A stretch of 64,000 nt of DNA, taken from NCBI GenBank assembly GCA_007922225.1, contig ML679956.1:19131049-19195048 (forward strand). The letters run 5' to 3'. The stretch is from Emydura subglobosa. Its lineage: Eukaryota; Chordata; Testudines; Chelidae. Positions 35,839 through 45,350 of this stretch are shown here, in pieces. Every line of letters starts with the position of its first letter. Position 1 is the stretch's first letter. The position numbers and the translations under genes are program-made. Under the pieces are notes generated by a model. It ran no database searches and was not told the DNA's origin. It saw only the letters and a program-made list of their open reading frames with translations.

Positions 35839-36789
35839 AAGAGCATGTGTAGGGGGGACTTTGGGAGGAGGCTCTGGAAAAGAGGGATTTGTCAGGGGAG
35901 GAAGCGGGGGTCGGAGCAGCAGTGGAGGCACAGCTGGAAGGTTTCCTCCTCCCTTCCTCAGCATCTGGGTTACAGGCGGCAGGGGGTTGCTATTTTGCAG
36001 TGGGGAGTATCAGAGGACCCCTCTCCTCAGGATACTGACCTGTCCCCTCTCCCTCCCGTCTCTGCTGTCTGTGCTAGGCACCACAGCCCCCTCCATTGCA
36101 GGCTGCGCCCAGTGCCCTTCCCAGCCATCCATCCCCTGCTGGGATGGAGCATGGTGTTGCCAGTGGAAGCATTCTCCGCCTGTCGCCGATAGCTGGGCTC
36201 ACTCAGTTGTTTTGCTGACTGGGGGCTCCACTGCCAAACCCAGGGTTTCCCTATCCCCTATCCCATCCCTCCAAACCTGGGGTTTTCTCCCTCAGCACGT
36301 GGCTGCCCCACCTATTCCAAAACACATTTAACTTTTCGTGCACCTTTGGTCAGACAACACTCTCCATAACAGCAACAGCCACTTAGGAGCAACATAGCAA
36401 AAAGGCACCGATATGTTGCTACTAACAAGCATCTACCGTACTCAGTTTCTCCTGAAGAAACCCCCACAATGGATATTAAATTAAATGAAGTATTCTGCTT
36501 CCTGATAATTGTGCACCTTGAGGGAGTGGATTACTGATTTGTACACTCAAGAGGTCTTAAGGACTTTTTTCCGCATACATATTTAAAAGTAAGTTACAAA
36601 AAGCAGTATTTCAAACCCTTTAAGTTTGTGTTGCTTTGTGGCACAATCTTATAATTCTTTTAAAAGTAGCTATTTTAATTTCCTTTGTGGTATTTTTAGC
36701 GGTATTATAAAAACAAAAAATCCAGCTGATACTATATGAATGTATTTGTGCTTTGTTTCACTTCTTGTAATGTCAAGTTACTAAATCAG

Positions 36790-37184
36790 TAGAGCCTTGC
36801 GGATACAAATATGTGGCTCTGCATCGGATCCGCATCAGCTGGAATAAACTTTTACCTAACCCGCACCCCCCCTCCCTCTTTTAGATTTAACCCATCTGCA
36901 CATCAGCTCTTTTGGAGCCAGCAGCCGCCCATCAGCTGTTGAGCCCCTGACTCCCCAAAGAGCTGATCAGCTGTTGAGCCCTGCCTGCTGCCTAACAGCT
37001 GATCAGCCCCTCCCACCACCTAACAGCTGTTCTGGTTGTGCCCCTGGCTGGCAGCTGCTCCAGTCCTGCCTTAGAAGTCACGGAGGTTGGACCATCCCAT
37101 CCCCAATCCACAAGAAATGGTCTGTGGATATCTGCATCCAGGGATGCGGATATCCGCAGATGTCTGCAGATTTGCAGGGCTCTA
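36790..37184. mobile_element. hAT-like element (TAGAGCCCTGC ends)
   Basis: The left end TAGAGCCTTGCGGATA and the right end, reverse-complemented TAGAGCCCTGCAAATC, form the terminal repeat. The flanks are TAAATCAG (36782-36789) and CAAATCAA (37185-37192), equal at six of eight positions. Further in, 'ggatccgcatc' and 'gatgcggatatccgcag' form additional inverted sequence. The middle holds repeated CAGCTGTT/CAGCTGATCAG words. No transposase. Confidence 0.65.
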
Positions 37185-38320
37185 CAAATCAAATGTGGTC
37201 ATCTTGCACCATTGACACTGTTCCCTACCAATGAATCTGCAGTATTTGTCAAAAGTCATTACATTTTGATCTTTTCACTCAGTTTCTAATTTATAATTTA
37301 CACAACTCAAATGGTAAAAGAGAAGCCTGCAATTGTGTACAGTCTTAACATTTTCAGCATTTACATATATCTACATCTATATTTAATATAGCACTTTTCT
37401 TCTTAGATCTGAAAGCGCTTTACATACTGTACTATATTTCTGGTTAATTTCTATTTTAAATGATCTCTTCTATTTTCCCCATTGCATTTTTTAAAGACAC
37501 ATATTTCAAGTGTAAATAAAACTGCATAAAACTGGGGACCTGAATCTCAATAATAGTTCAGGAAACAGATTGATGTTTTCACCAGCAAAAAGCATATGAG
37601 TATTAGATGGTTCCAGTCACTTTTAGGTTTATCTATAAGATAAGCATCAAGTAAAACATATTTGGTCTGCTAAATGTTCATGAATCATAAAAATGTTATG
37701 TGAACTGAAAAATGAATCATGTAATTGGAGATAAATTTTCATAATGCACAGCATATAGCACACACAGGTCTGTTTTGCAGGCACAGAGATTATGTACTAA
37801 TGTTCTCAAGGGTTAATTAGAATAACAATACTAGAATAGTAAAAATAAATCAGTAAGATTAGACAGGTGGTAAACCTTTAATCTAACATCTTTACTGCCA
37901 AGGGTATTTTAATGATATTAAAGTATCATTTGCAAAGTAACAACATGATTTAAATACTGCAAAATGTGGCACTTTAGAGTCATTACTACTGTAATCATAT
38001 CACACATTCATTCTGTAAGCTTGTTTTTAAAATGCAAAGAAACTGAATATTAACATGAAGAGTATTTTATATTATAACAGACATGTCAAAAGATCCGTCA
38101 TTCTAAATGTTGCTGCTACTAGACCACCCAATATCCCAGTGAAACTTCAATGCTATTGAAACCCTAATTTTGGAAGTAGATCCTTTTTTCCACTGCAAAG
38201 GGACTTTGCAAGGTGTATATGTATGGTAGTCAACATTGCTCAAAGTGGTCTAAAAAAAGTGGTGGTAGGAGGAGGGATCTATAATCATCCCCACATTGGC
38301 CCATCTCATTGCGCAGCAAT
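37185..38320. other. Unassigned AT-rich DNA; possible SINE-tail fragment at 37395-37470
   Basis: No gene was seen. 'tagcacttttc...tctgaaagcgctttacata' near 37395-37435 resembles the 3' portion of MIR/CORE-SINE-related repeats, but it is too short to assign. Confidence 0.4.
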
Positions 38321-39060
38321 TAAGTCTGTCCCCAAATCAATCCAGTCCTCACAGTCCCCCCATCAATTCTGTCCCCTCCAGCCCATCAATTCTACCCCCA
38401 CATCAGTTCTGCCATTGCAGCCTCACCTCTACTCTTCTTACAGCTTAGGGGTTCTTCATCTCCCCTCCCTCCAAGCCTTAGTTTGCCAGAGGGCCCTCTC
38501 CTCCCCTTCCCAGGCTGAAGGGTGTTGCAGGGAGGGAGAGAAGAGAAGCAGAGGAGCCATCCTGTTTCTCACAGGAGGGAGCAGAGTGACCCTGGGCTGC
38601 TGGGGTCTCTTTTTGATCCCTCCCCATGTGTAAGAATGATGTGGACTCTTGTGGGGAGGAAAGAGCTCTACCTACCTCCTGCAGCAGCCCTGATTGACCG
38701 TTCTTCTCCAGGAGGTGGGCAAGTGAAGAAAGTAGCCAATCAGAGGGGTTTTCCCCTAAGGCAGCACTAAAAATGTGCATCCCTCAGTGACCTGGCTGTT
38801 TTTCACAAATTTCATTTTCCGGGTCTGTGGCCCATTGCAAGCCAGCGCACTTGAAGCACTGGGAGCCTCGTGGAACCTTGACTATATGAATTCACCAATC
38901 AAACATGTCTACTGGATAGTGGCTGTGGAGCCGCTGAGTCCTACATAAATAAGCCTGGGCATTTGGTCCATAGTGCATTATGCTAAGTTTGTGATGAGAA
39001 ATCCTCAAAACCTTCCTATATTCTAGAAGGCTTAAATCAGCATACAGATTAAAGTATGTC
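38321..39060. repeat. Degenerate 'CCCATCAATTCTG' minisatellite and unassigned GC-richer DNA
   Basis: 38328-38412 repeats 'cccatcaattctg/accccc' about four times with a loose period near 20-25 bp. The rest up to 39060 is moderately GC-rich, unclassified and non-coding; its frames on both strands overlap. Confidence 0.45.
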
Positions 39061-39074
39061 AGAATTATTTCTTG

Positions 39075-39268
39075 TCTGCGATGCTGTTGTAGCCGTGTTG
39101 GTCCCAGATATTAGAGAGACAAGATAGGTGAGGTAATATCTTTTACTGGACCCACTTCTGTTGGCGAAAGAGAAAAGCTTTTGAGCTACACAGAGGTGAA
39201 GAAAGCTTGTCTCTCTCACCAACAGAAGTGGGTCCAATAAAAGATAACACCTCACTCTCCTGGACTCT
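39075..39268. mobile_element. Penelope-like 3'-end fold-back insertion with 14-bp target duplication
   Basis: The left arm (39118-39190) and the right arm (39200-39262) are inverted copies. Each carries the unit CAACAGAAGTGGGTCCA followed by TAAAAGAT, in opposite orientation. The whole insert is bounded by a perfect AGAATTATTTCTTG at 39061-39074 and 39269-39282. The unit also ends the relic at 44140-45350 ('gttggtccaataaaagatat'), linking the two. Penelope-like elements often insert with inverted, partly duplicated ends and variable-length target duplications. Too short to encode anything. Confidence 0.75.
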
Positions 39269-39282
39269 AGAATTATTTCTTG

Positions 39283-39667
39283 ACAATCAAAATGAAAACA
39301 ATGTTAACTTGTATTTTCATTTGTACTTAATGAAGATAAATAATTTTGGAGACTGGATTTCATTTAAGAAGCGTCTTGGGAGATAATTTTATTGAATCAA
39401 ATTACTGTGTAATTAAAAGAAACAAATCAAATACATTAAATAAATAAATCAGATATTGACAACAAATATTTTTGTAATATTTGACATATACAACTGATGT
39501 TGTACAATTACTCTCACAAATGTATCTTGTGTTAGATATATTACCTTATGAGAACACTGCTATTAAAGGGCTCTAGGCTAATATTATTCTCCATATACCA
39601 TCACTGGTAACTCAGGAGTTGCCAGTGAGGAAAGAACACTGTAAGACTGTTTATTTCCCTGGGTGAT
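39283..39667. other. Unassigned AT-rich DNA
   Basis: No gene or named repeat. Confidence 0.5.
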
Positions 39668-40024
39668 TGTCACATGCTAAGCTGGGCCTTTAAGAGGATT
39701 TCAAGATACAGCTCTGGCCCTGTTCCATGTTCAAAGTAGAACTAAAGCATCCTAGGACTTGTAGTTCCCCGGGGGACTAATGGGAACTAAGGCTGGCAAG
39801 GAATGCTGGGAAAAGAAGTGGTATAAAGCATCCTTCTTTTCCACAGCAAGGGAAAGACCTGGAGACAACAGTTGTTGCTAGAGGGATCTCTCCATTGAGG
39901 AACTGATGACTAGATTAACGAAGGGGACATAGGCATTGCAATGCCTCACTCCAAGACACTTTACTATCCTGTGGAATTCACAGCCCTGAGTTAAGTACTC
40001 AGGATCCCCAGGTACTGTGTAGAG

Positions 40025-40399
40025 CAGTGGTGCTCAAACTTTTCCAGTCACGCCCTCCCCCTCCCTCCCTCAACCAATAACAGATTATTTTTGCACCCCA
40101 GCCCCCATCCATTACCGCACAGCCAAGGCTTCCTCAGCAGCGGACCTAGGGGCAGAACTGGGGATGGGGGAGGAGCTGGGGCTAGAGGTGGAGCTGGGCT
40201 GGGGGCTGACCGGGGCTGGGGGAGGAGCTCGGCTGGGGCAAAGCTGGTCTCGCATTGGAACCAGTCTGGTGGGCACAAGCAGGGCTAGAAACATGGCGTT
40301 CCCTTCCACCTCCCCTGGGGGCTGACCCCGCCACGTGCCCCCCTGAACGTTCCTCCGTGCCTTCCTAAGAAGGCGCAACCCACACTTTGAGAACAACTG
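40025..40399. mobile_element. GC-rich hAT element, imperfect target duplication
   Basis: The ends are CAGTGGTGCTCAAACTTT and, reverse-complemented, CAGTTGTTCTCAAAGTGTG. The flanks GTGTAGAG (40017-40024) and GTATAAAG (40400-40407) agree at six of eight positions. The interior is GC-rich with GGGGCTGG-type repeats and is non-coding; frames on both strands are compositional. Confidence 0.7.
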
Positions 40400-40508
40400 G
40401 TATAAAGGAAGCTCGACATCTAAGAAAGGGATTCACAGAAGCCAACAAGCTGAATGGTGAGCCGGCTAAGTTAGCCAACAGCCAAATGAAGAGGAAAGGG
40501 ATGGAGCT

Positions 40509-41224
40509 TAGGGCTCAAATCCACATACGTTAACTTAGGTGCCTAACTGACAAGCCAGAGAGAGATGGCAAAAAATAGAGAGCTAAAGAGTTCCACCCCA
40601 CTGTAGCCAGTAGTTCAGTGATGAGGGCACTCTTTAAGGTGTGGAAGGGTCAGATTCAAGTCCCGGCTTCAATAAATATTTCTTATTTTTACAAAGCAGG
40701 ACAGCTTCAAGGAGAGAGACCCACCCCAGAATAGCTAATAGCCTCATGTTTAGGGCACTAACCTGGAATGTGGGAGACATGGGTTCAAGTCCCTGCTCTA
40801 AATCGGGTAGAGTAGGGATCTGAACTTCCCACATTCCAGGTGAATGCCCTAACCACTGGGCTGGCTATAATGGGGGATGTGCCTGCTAGCCAGCCCCCCA
40901 AATTCTCACCATGGGCTGTCTTTTTTTTGTGTAGGATAGGCACACTCAGCCCACACCCACCAGGTCAAGCCCTATAAGTGAGACAGACAAAGGAGCACCT
41001 ATTTTGGGAATCCCAGTGGGGTTTAGGCATGAGCTAGGGTGCCGAGCAGCTCAGCAGTATCAGGACGACAGCAGTTTGCGTAGTCCCACAGGCAGAAACA
41101 TAGGCGCCTGCGGCATTTAGGCACCTACAAGGTTAGGTGGCAGCTGACTGAGTTTGTCTAAACATTAGACACAGGTGCCTAAAGCAGCAGTTAGACGTCT
41201 AAGTGGCTTTGTGAATCTAGTCCT
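40509..41224. mobile_element. Fold-back element with tRNA-like halves
   Basis: The left end 'agggctcaaatccacatacgttaacttaggtgccta' pairs, with gaps, with the reverse complement of the right end ('ttagacgtctaagtggctttgtgaatctagtcct'). Inside are two tRNA-like units in plus orientation, with B-box-like GATTCAAGTCCC (near 40655) and GGTTCAAGTCCC (near 40783), each about 55 bp after a 'tagc...gggcact' A-box-like stretch. An inverse-oriented unit 'cccacattccaggtgaatgccctaaccactgggct' follows at 40829-40865. A shorter relative is at 4824-4940. It has no coding capacity. Confidence 0.55.
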
Positions 41225-41642
41225 GAGAGACTGGGAAGGTTTGGGAGGCTGAGAAAAGAGACCCAGTTGAAGACTGAAGAATTGCACGGACTGCTGAATC
41301 AAATGTGAGAGAAAGCTTAGAAAGATTGGAACAGCCTGCTCTACTGGAAAAGAGCTTTAAGGGAAAAATGTGTGAAAAGAAGACTTGGGATGAGAAGACT
41401 TCCTGTATTACTGTTTGGAGATAACTGTATGTATTAATGAAGCAGACCAAGAAGAAATTATGCTGTTTGAGACTTTATTAAACCATACCCCAGGAGGAGA
41501 GACTACATTCTGAAACTCTATTTAGCCTCAAAAGCGAGGACATTTTGGGGAGTTTGGGCAGAGGGGTAAACTATCTATAGAGGGGGCAACTGAGGCAGTG
41601 GTGGCACAAAAAGAGAACAAAAGGAGGTGAGCTACTGTGACA

Positions 41643-42330
41643 GATATTATGGACACGCAGAATATTCAAAAGACTATTTTATACTTTATATGTATCTTTA
41701 TGGGCTAATGATTGTATGCTGGATCTGTGGAAGATTAACAGGGGGTTCTACAATAACTAAAATAACTGGGTGGTAATTAATGCAAATCCCAAGTCAAGTA
41801 ACAAATTTGGAAAAGCAACACCCTGGGGCAAACTGAATATACTGGTTAAAGAGGCCTAGCAAACAGAGCACTAAAACCTGTATAAAATGACTAGCCTGAC
41901 ATGGAAAGATTGGGGGTGTAAGTTTCATGTGATCCAGGAACTGACAGGAGACTGATCCAGAGGGACAGGCCCTGCAAAATGGACTGAAGTACTCTGAAAC
42001 CATGTGGAAGATAGGTAGGCATGCCTATGAATTCTTTATTGTTTTCAAGATACATCTACTCTACAATGGTTTTGTTCTGAATACATAATACTTTGCTTTC
42101 ATGAAGTCTGGTTAGTCACACGCAAACCTTGTCACTGCCCCTGAGAAAACAGAACTGCAGGTGCTGAACTGAAGTCAGACTTGCTGAGGTGGTCACAGTG
42201 AATTTCAGGATGAATTGCATCTTAAAAATTCCTGGTGTAAAGAGAGGAATCTCAGCTCCTAGGGGAAACTGTATGTACTAATATGACATGGTTAAAGAGC
42301 CTAGCAAACAATGACCTGCCCCCACTGTAA
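41643..42330 (+). mobile_element. Possible second LTR-like block
   Basis: It contains a TATA-like CTGTATAAAATGAC near 41880 and a repeated phrase: 'ggttaaagaggcctagcaaaca' at about 41846-41867 and 'ggttaaagagcctagcaaaca' at about 42290-42310. This suggests two partial copies of one LTR or an internal duplication. Termini and target duplication were not found. Low confidence. Confidence 0.3.
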
Positions 42331-42952
42331 TATACAGACTAAAAAAAAGCAAAGACGAAAGCAAACCTGCTATCAGTAAAATATGAAATTACAGTTGGAC
42401 TGAAGTTCTTTCTGTGGTGAAGAAATCTACTACAGAGAATTTTTCCAAAATATAACTTTTCCTGTAATTTAAAGAAACCGTGCATCTGTTGTCAGATTTA
42501 GATGATCTAAATGCTGTTGATGAAACTGATGAGACTACGAAACCCCTACTCACATTTAAGACAAAGAACAACAAAGAATCTGCTTTTCAGACTACAAAAA
42601 GCACTACAGTTCTTAGAATAGGATGCTAGAATCACTAATGACAAGGTAACAGAACTTCAATTTGATTGCCTATGCAACACATTTCAGATTGTATGGGTGG
42701 ATACTACTGTTGAGCTGCACAAAAAAAAATTGATCTAATTAGTATTTGGAACTTGGCACCAAGGTTCTCACTCCAATCAAGGAATAATTCCTTGGGTTTT
42801 TCAATCCTTCATATTAAAGCAGCTTTTAAACTAGTGGTTAGCCATATCCAATGTGCTGTAGTATTGTTTTCTAATTCTGCCTTGCCTACTGACAGCCTAC
42901 CACTTACTTACCATAGAGTAGTTAAATAGGTTTAACATCTTATCTTTATAAT
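42331..42952. other. Unassigned DNA
   Basis: No gene or named repeat was seen. Confidence 0.5.
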
Positions 42953-42960
42953 ATCTAAAG

Positions 42961-43168
42961 CAGCGTTTCTCAAATAGTGTTAGTGCGCTGCCAAACATCT
43001 GATAGCGCCGCCGATCAGCTGATGGTGCGCCGGCCAACAGCATTAGCGCGCCGCCGAAAACAGCCTAGACCGCGCCGCCGAAAAGGGGAAAATTTCCTGG
43101 TCTTGTCGGCGGAGGGTATGGCATGGCCGCGCAAGTGTTCCACGGCGAAATATAATTGAGAAACACTG
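42961..43168. mobile_element. CpG-dense hAT element with perfect 8-bp target duplication
   Basis: The ends are CAGCGTTTCTCAAAT and, reverse-complemented, CAGTGTTTCTCAATT. Both flanks are ATCTAAAG (42953-42960, 43169-43176). The 208-bp interior repeats GCGCGCCGCC/GCGCCGCCGA words and is very rich in CpG within an AT-rich region. It is non-coding; the 60-codon frame inside it is compositional. Confidence 0.88.
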
Positions 43169-43245
43169 ATCTAAAGTAAAACACTATTTGAGAACAGCAT
43201 TATTCTCCAAAACCACTGTAACTGTTATTTGTGCTGCAGTAGTGG

Positions 43246-43335
43246 CTGGAAGCTAAAATCAGAGATCAGGACCCCACCATGCAAAGCACTATACACATAT
43301 AATGAAAACAAGGTCCCTGCCCCAAAGAGTTTATG
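43246..43335 (+). repeat. SINE-related repeat fragment
   Basis: 'gatcaggaccccaccatgcaaagcactatacacatataatgaa' followed by 'ggtccctgccccaaagagttta' resembles the fragment at 48090-48200 ('cctcattgtgccaggtcctgtacacaaacacacacataaaaagacagtt'). Both are diverged members of one interspersed repeat whose family I cannot name. Confidence 0.4.
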
Positions 43336-43339
43336 ATGT

Positions 43340-44139
43340 TCTTCCAAACAGAACAGTAGTGAATCTTACTGATCCAAATATGCATATACTACTAGTCTGC
43401 ATATCATCCTTATAGGGTAATGAGATTTTAATACTGCAGAAAATCATGGCCTACAGAGGATCCAAAGACTTTCTCTGAATGGGATTGCCATTCACTTACT
43501 GAGGTCTAGAACGGAGATCATATAGGTGAAACAGTCTATTCTAATTAAAACTTGATCACAGTAATTTTCAAACATATTTCAAGCTTCATCTTACATATGC
43601 CAATGGATTAACAAAAATAACAGGTTATGATACAATAGAATCCATTTGATAATTTTTGCAATAATTTATCCAGTTACATATGGTGCTTCATGAAGGCCAT
43701 CACCGGGAAGAGAATGAATAACACCACAGTTTTTAGTAATAGCAAACTACAGCTATTTTTCTAGGTACCGATATGGCTTCCAGTACAGTAATATCTGACC
43801 TTTGGTAAAGAGGTGACAAATGACTTATCTAATTGTTTAAACTGTTAAATTGTTGAATTGCTCATTTGTCATTTAAATTTGGAATATGATGACTGGTGTA
43901 ATCTTGATTTCATTGTTAGGTATATACTGTAACTGTAATTCAGGATCATCAGTATGGACTTCTCTTTTCCCAAAGATTTAAGGCATCTGTCTTCTTCTGA
44001 TTCAGCTTGACTAGATTTTGGGAGTTTGACTGACTAAAACATTTTATTAGTCATACATTTATGAGTCCGTAATGCAATGAAAATGTTTCCACAGTTTTCT
44101 CTAACCACTGCTAGCTAGTGAAAGAAGATCATTAATCTT
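43340..44139. other. Unassigned DNA
   Basis: No gene or named repeat was recognised. Confidence 0.5.
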
Positions 44140-45350
44140 AGAGTACAACTGTAGTCACAAAATGACTGTAAAAATAAGTCACTCAGATACCACAGAACAT
44201 GCTTCACGGAGAAAGTCTGGGATATACAGAATAGCACATTCAAAACCGCCTTAACCAAACAAGGACACTCCACCAGAGAAGTAGAATGCATCATGGAACG
44301 GGCCACCTAAATACCCAGAAAGAACCTTCTTCAATACAGAAATAAACCCCTCTCTGACCGCACACACTTATGTGTCACCTACTATCTCATACTGGGACCC
44401 ATATGGGGCATCATCAAACAAATACAATCCATACTCGATGGGGACCCCATCCAGAAAGAAATCTTTCCTGAACCCTCTCTTCTGGTTTTCAAATAACCCC
44501 CAACCTCTCCACACTCATCATCAGAAGCAAGCTATCCAAGACCAGGACACACCAATTCCAAGTAGCACTAGACACTGTCATAAGAACAGATGCAAAACTT
44601 GCAGATTTCCAGAGGGGTAGCTGTGTTAGTCTGTATATAACAAAAACAATGAGAGTTCTGTAGCACTTTAAAGACTAACAAATTTATTTTCTGCAGGCAT
44701 AAGCTTGCAGATGTATCTCCACATCGGCAATGGTCAATACTCTGTGTCCCCCTCCCAACACACTTTTCCAGATTAAAATTACATGCCTACACATTCCTAA
44801 CCCAACATGTGTGTGCCTCATCTAGGGCACAAAATGCCCCAATAGCAACCACGTGGGTGAACCGAGACAATCATGATGCTCTCAAATGAACTCACACAGG
44901 AAAATGATAAGACAAAAACCGCACATCACCCAAAGTGATCACACTATATCTGACCTATCAATCCTCATCCTCAAAGGAAACCTGCACAACACTTTCAAAA
45001 GATGAGCCTGGAAGATTAAATTCATAACTTTGCTAGACACTAAAACTCATGGACTGAATAGACACAGTGGATTTATGGCTTATTACAACGATCTATCACC
45101 CATTAACAACACCCCTTCCTTTCCCCCCCATTCCTCTCTATGACTGCAGGGGTGTTAATGGGCCACTTCACCTTGAGTAATCCCTTGAAATATGTTTTAA
45201 CTACTTATGCTAAACAATCTATTCCACCTTGTATTTAGCTGTGACACTCTGAGTAAATTCCCCAGACCTGAAAAAGAGCTCTATGTAAGTTTGAAAGCTT
45301 GTGTCAGGAGTTGGTCCAATAAAAGATATGATCTCACCCATCTTATCTTT
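44140..45350 (+). pseudogene. Penelope-like retroelement, degraded C-terminal part and 3' end
   Basis: Reading frames are broken throughout. A plus-strand stretch gives GDPIQKEIFPEPSLLVFK (44435-44490), resembling the linker after the reverse transcriptase of Penelope-like elements. After the inserted fragment, 44839-44930 gives CPNSNHVGEPRQSC and MNSHRKMI, a decayed match to the GIY-YIG endonuclease signature (I-G-E-T...R..N-x-H). Then ISDLSILILKGNLHNTFKR follows (near 44960). The 3' end carries 'ttggtccaataaaagatat' and stops near 45350. The reverse transcriptase core is absent, so the copy is 5'-truncated. Family identity is by recognition; an unclassified LINE is the alternative. Not functional. 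Confidence 0.6.
44607..44703 (-). mobile_element. Penelope-type 3'-end fragment nested in the relic
   Basis: A 97-bp insert containing GTAGCTGTGTTAGTCTGTAT, parallel to GTAGCCGTGTTGGTCCCAG of the 39.1-kb insertion, and 'agactaacaaatttatttt'. It is flanked by a perfect CTTGCAGAT (44598-44606 and 44704-44712). Without it the surrounding PLE sequence reads continuously. The orientation is opposite to its host element, by comparison of the ends. Confidence 0.75.

Larger units (their letters stand above)
35038..36438. mobile_element. Pogo/Tigger-like element with 27-bp inverted ends and TA target
   Basis: The left terminus starts CAGTAGACACTTGTTTGCAG, and the right terminus, reverse-complemented, starts CGGTAGATGCTTGTTAGTAG. 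The match extends about 27 bp with roughly six differences. TA flanks both ends (35036-35037, 36439-36440). The 1.4-kb interior is GC-rich, holds a nested inverted-repeat element (35410-35740) and a duplicated block, and has no transposase. Frames of 60 to 158 codons on both strands come from low stop density in GC-rich DNA. Confidence 0.7.
39668..41642 (+). mobile_element. Solo LTR interrupted by two elements
   Basis: The outer ends are TGTCACATGC and GCTACTGTGACA, giving the 7-bp terminal inverted repeat TGTCACA/TGTGACA usual for retroviral-type LTRs. A TATA box (GTGGTATAAAGC, near 39820) and a late ATTAAA poly(A)-type signal (41478-41483) fit plus-strand orientation. LTR sequence occupies 39668-40024, 40400-40508 and 41225-41642, about 880 bp once the two inserted elements are set aside. 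No internal retroviral genes adjoin. A target duplication was not clear (GGTGAT left, GATATT right). Confidence 0.65.

Noticed and set aside
35122..36331. Proline- and serine-rich frames up to 158 codons
   Set aside because: They are inside the GC-rich pogo-like element, in several registers of both strands, with no transposase signature.
40640..40870. Possible tRNA genes, because of GGTTCAAGTCC-type B boxes
   Set aside because: No complete cloverleaf could be drawn. Units are repeated in both directions inside a fold-back element, which marks a SINE-like derivative.
39075..45350. Hammerhead ribozyme motifs reported in some Penelope-like elements
   Set aside because: I looked for a CTGATGA core with a paired GAAA in the two PLE regions and saw no convincing arrangement.
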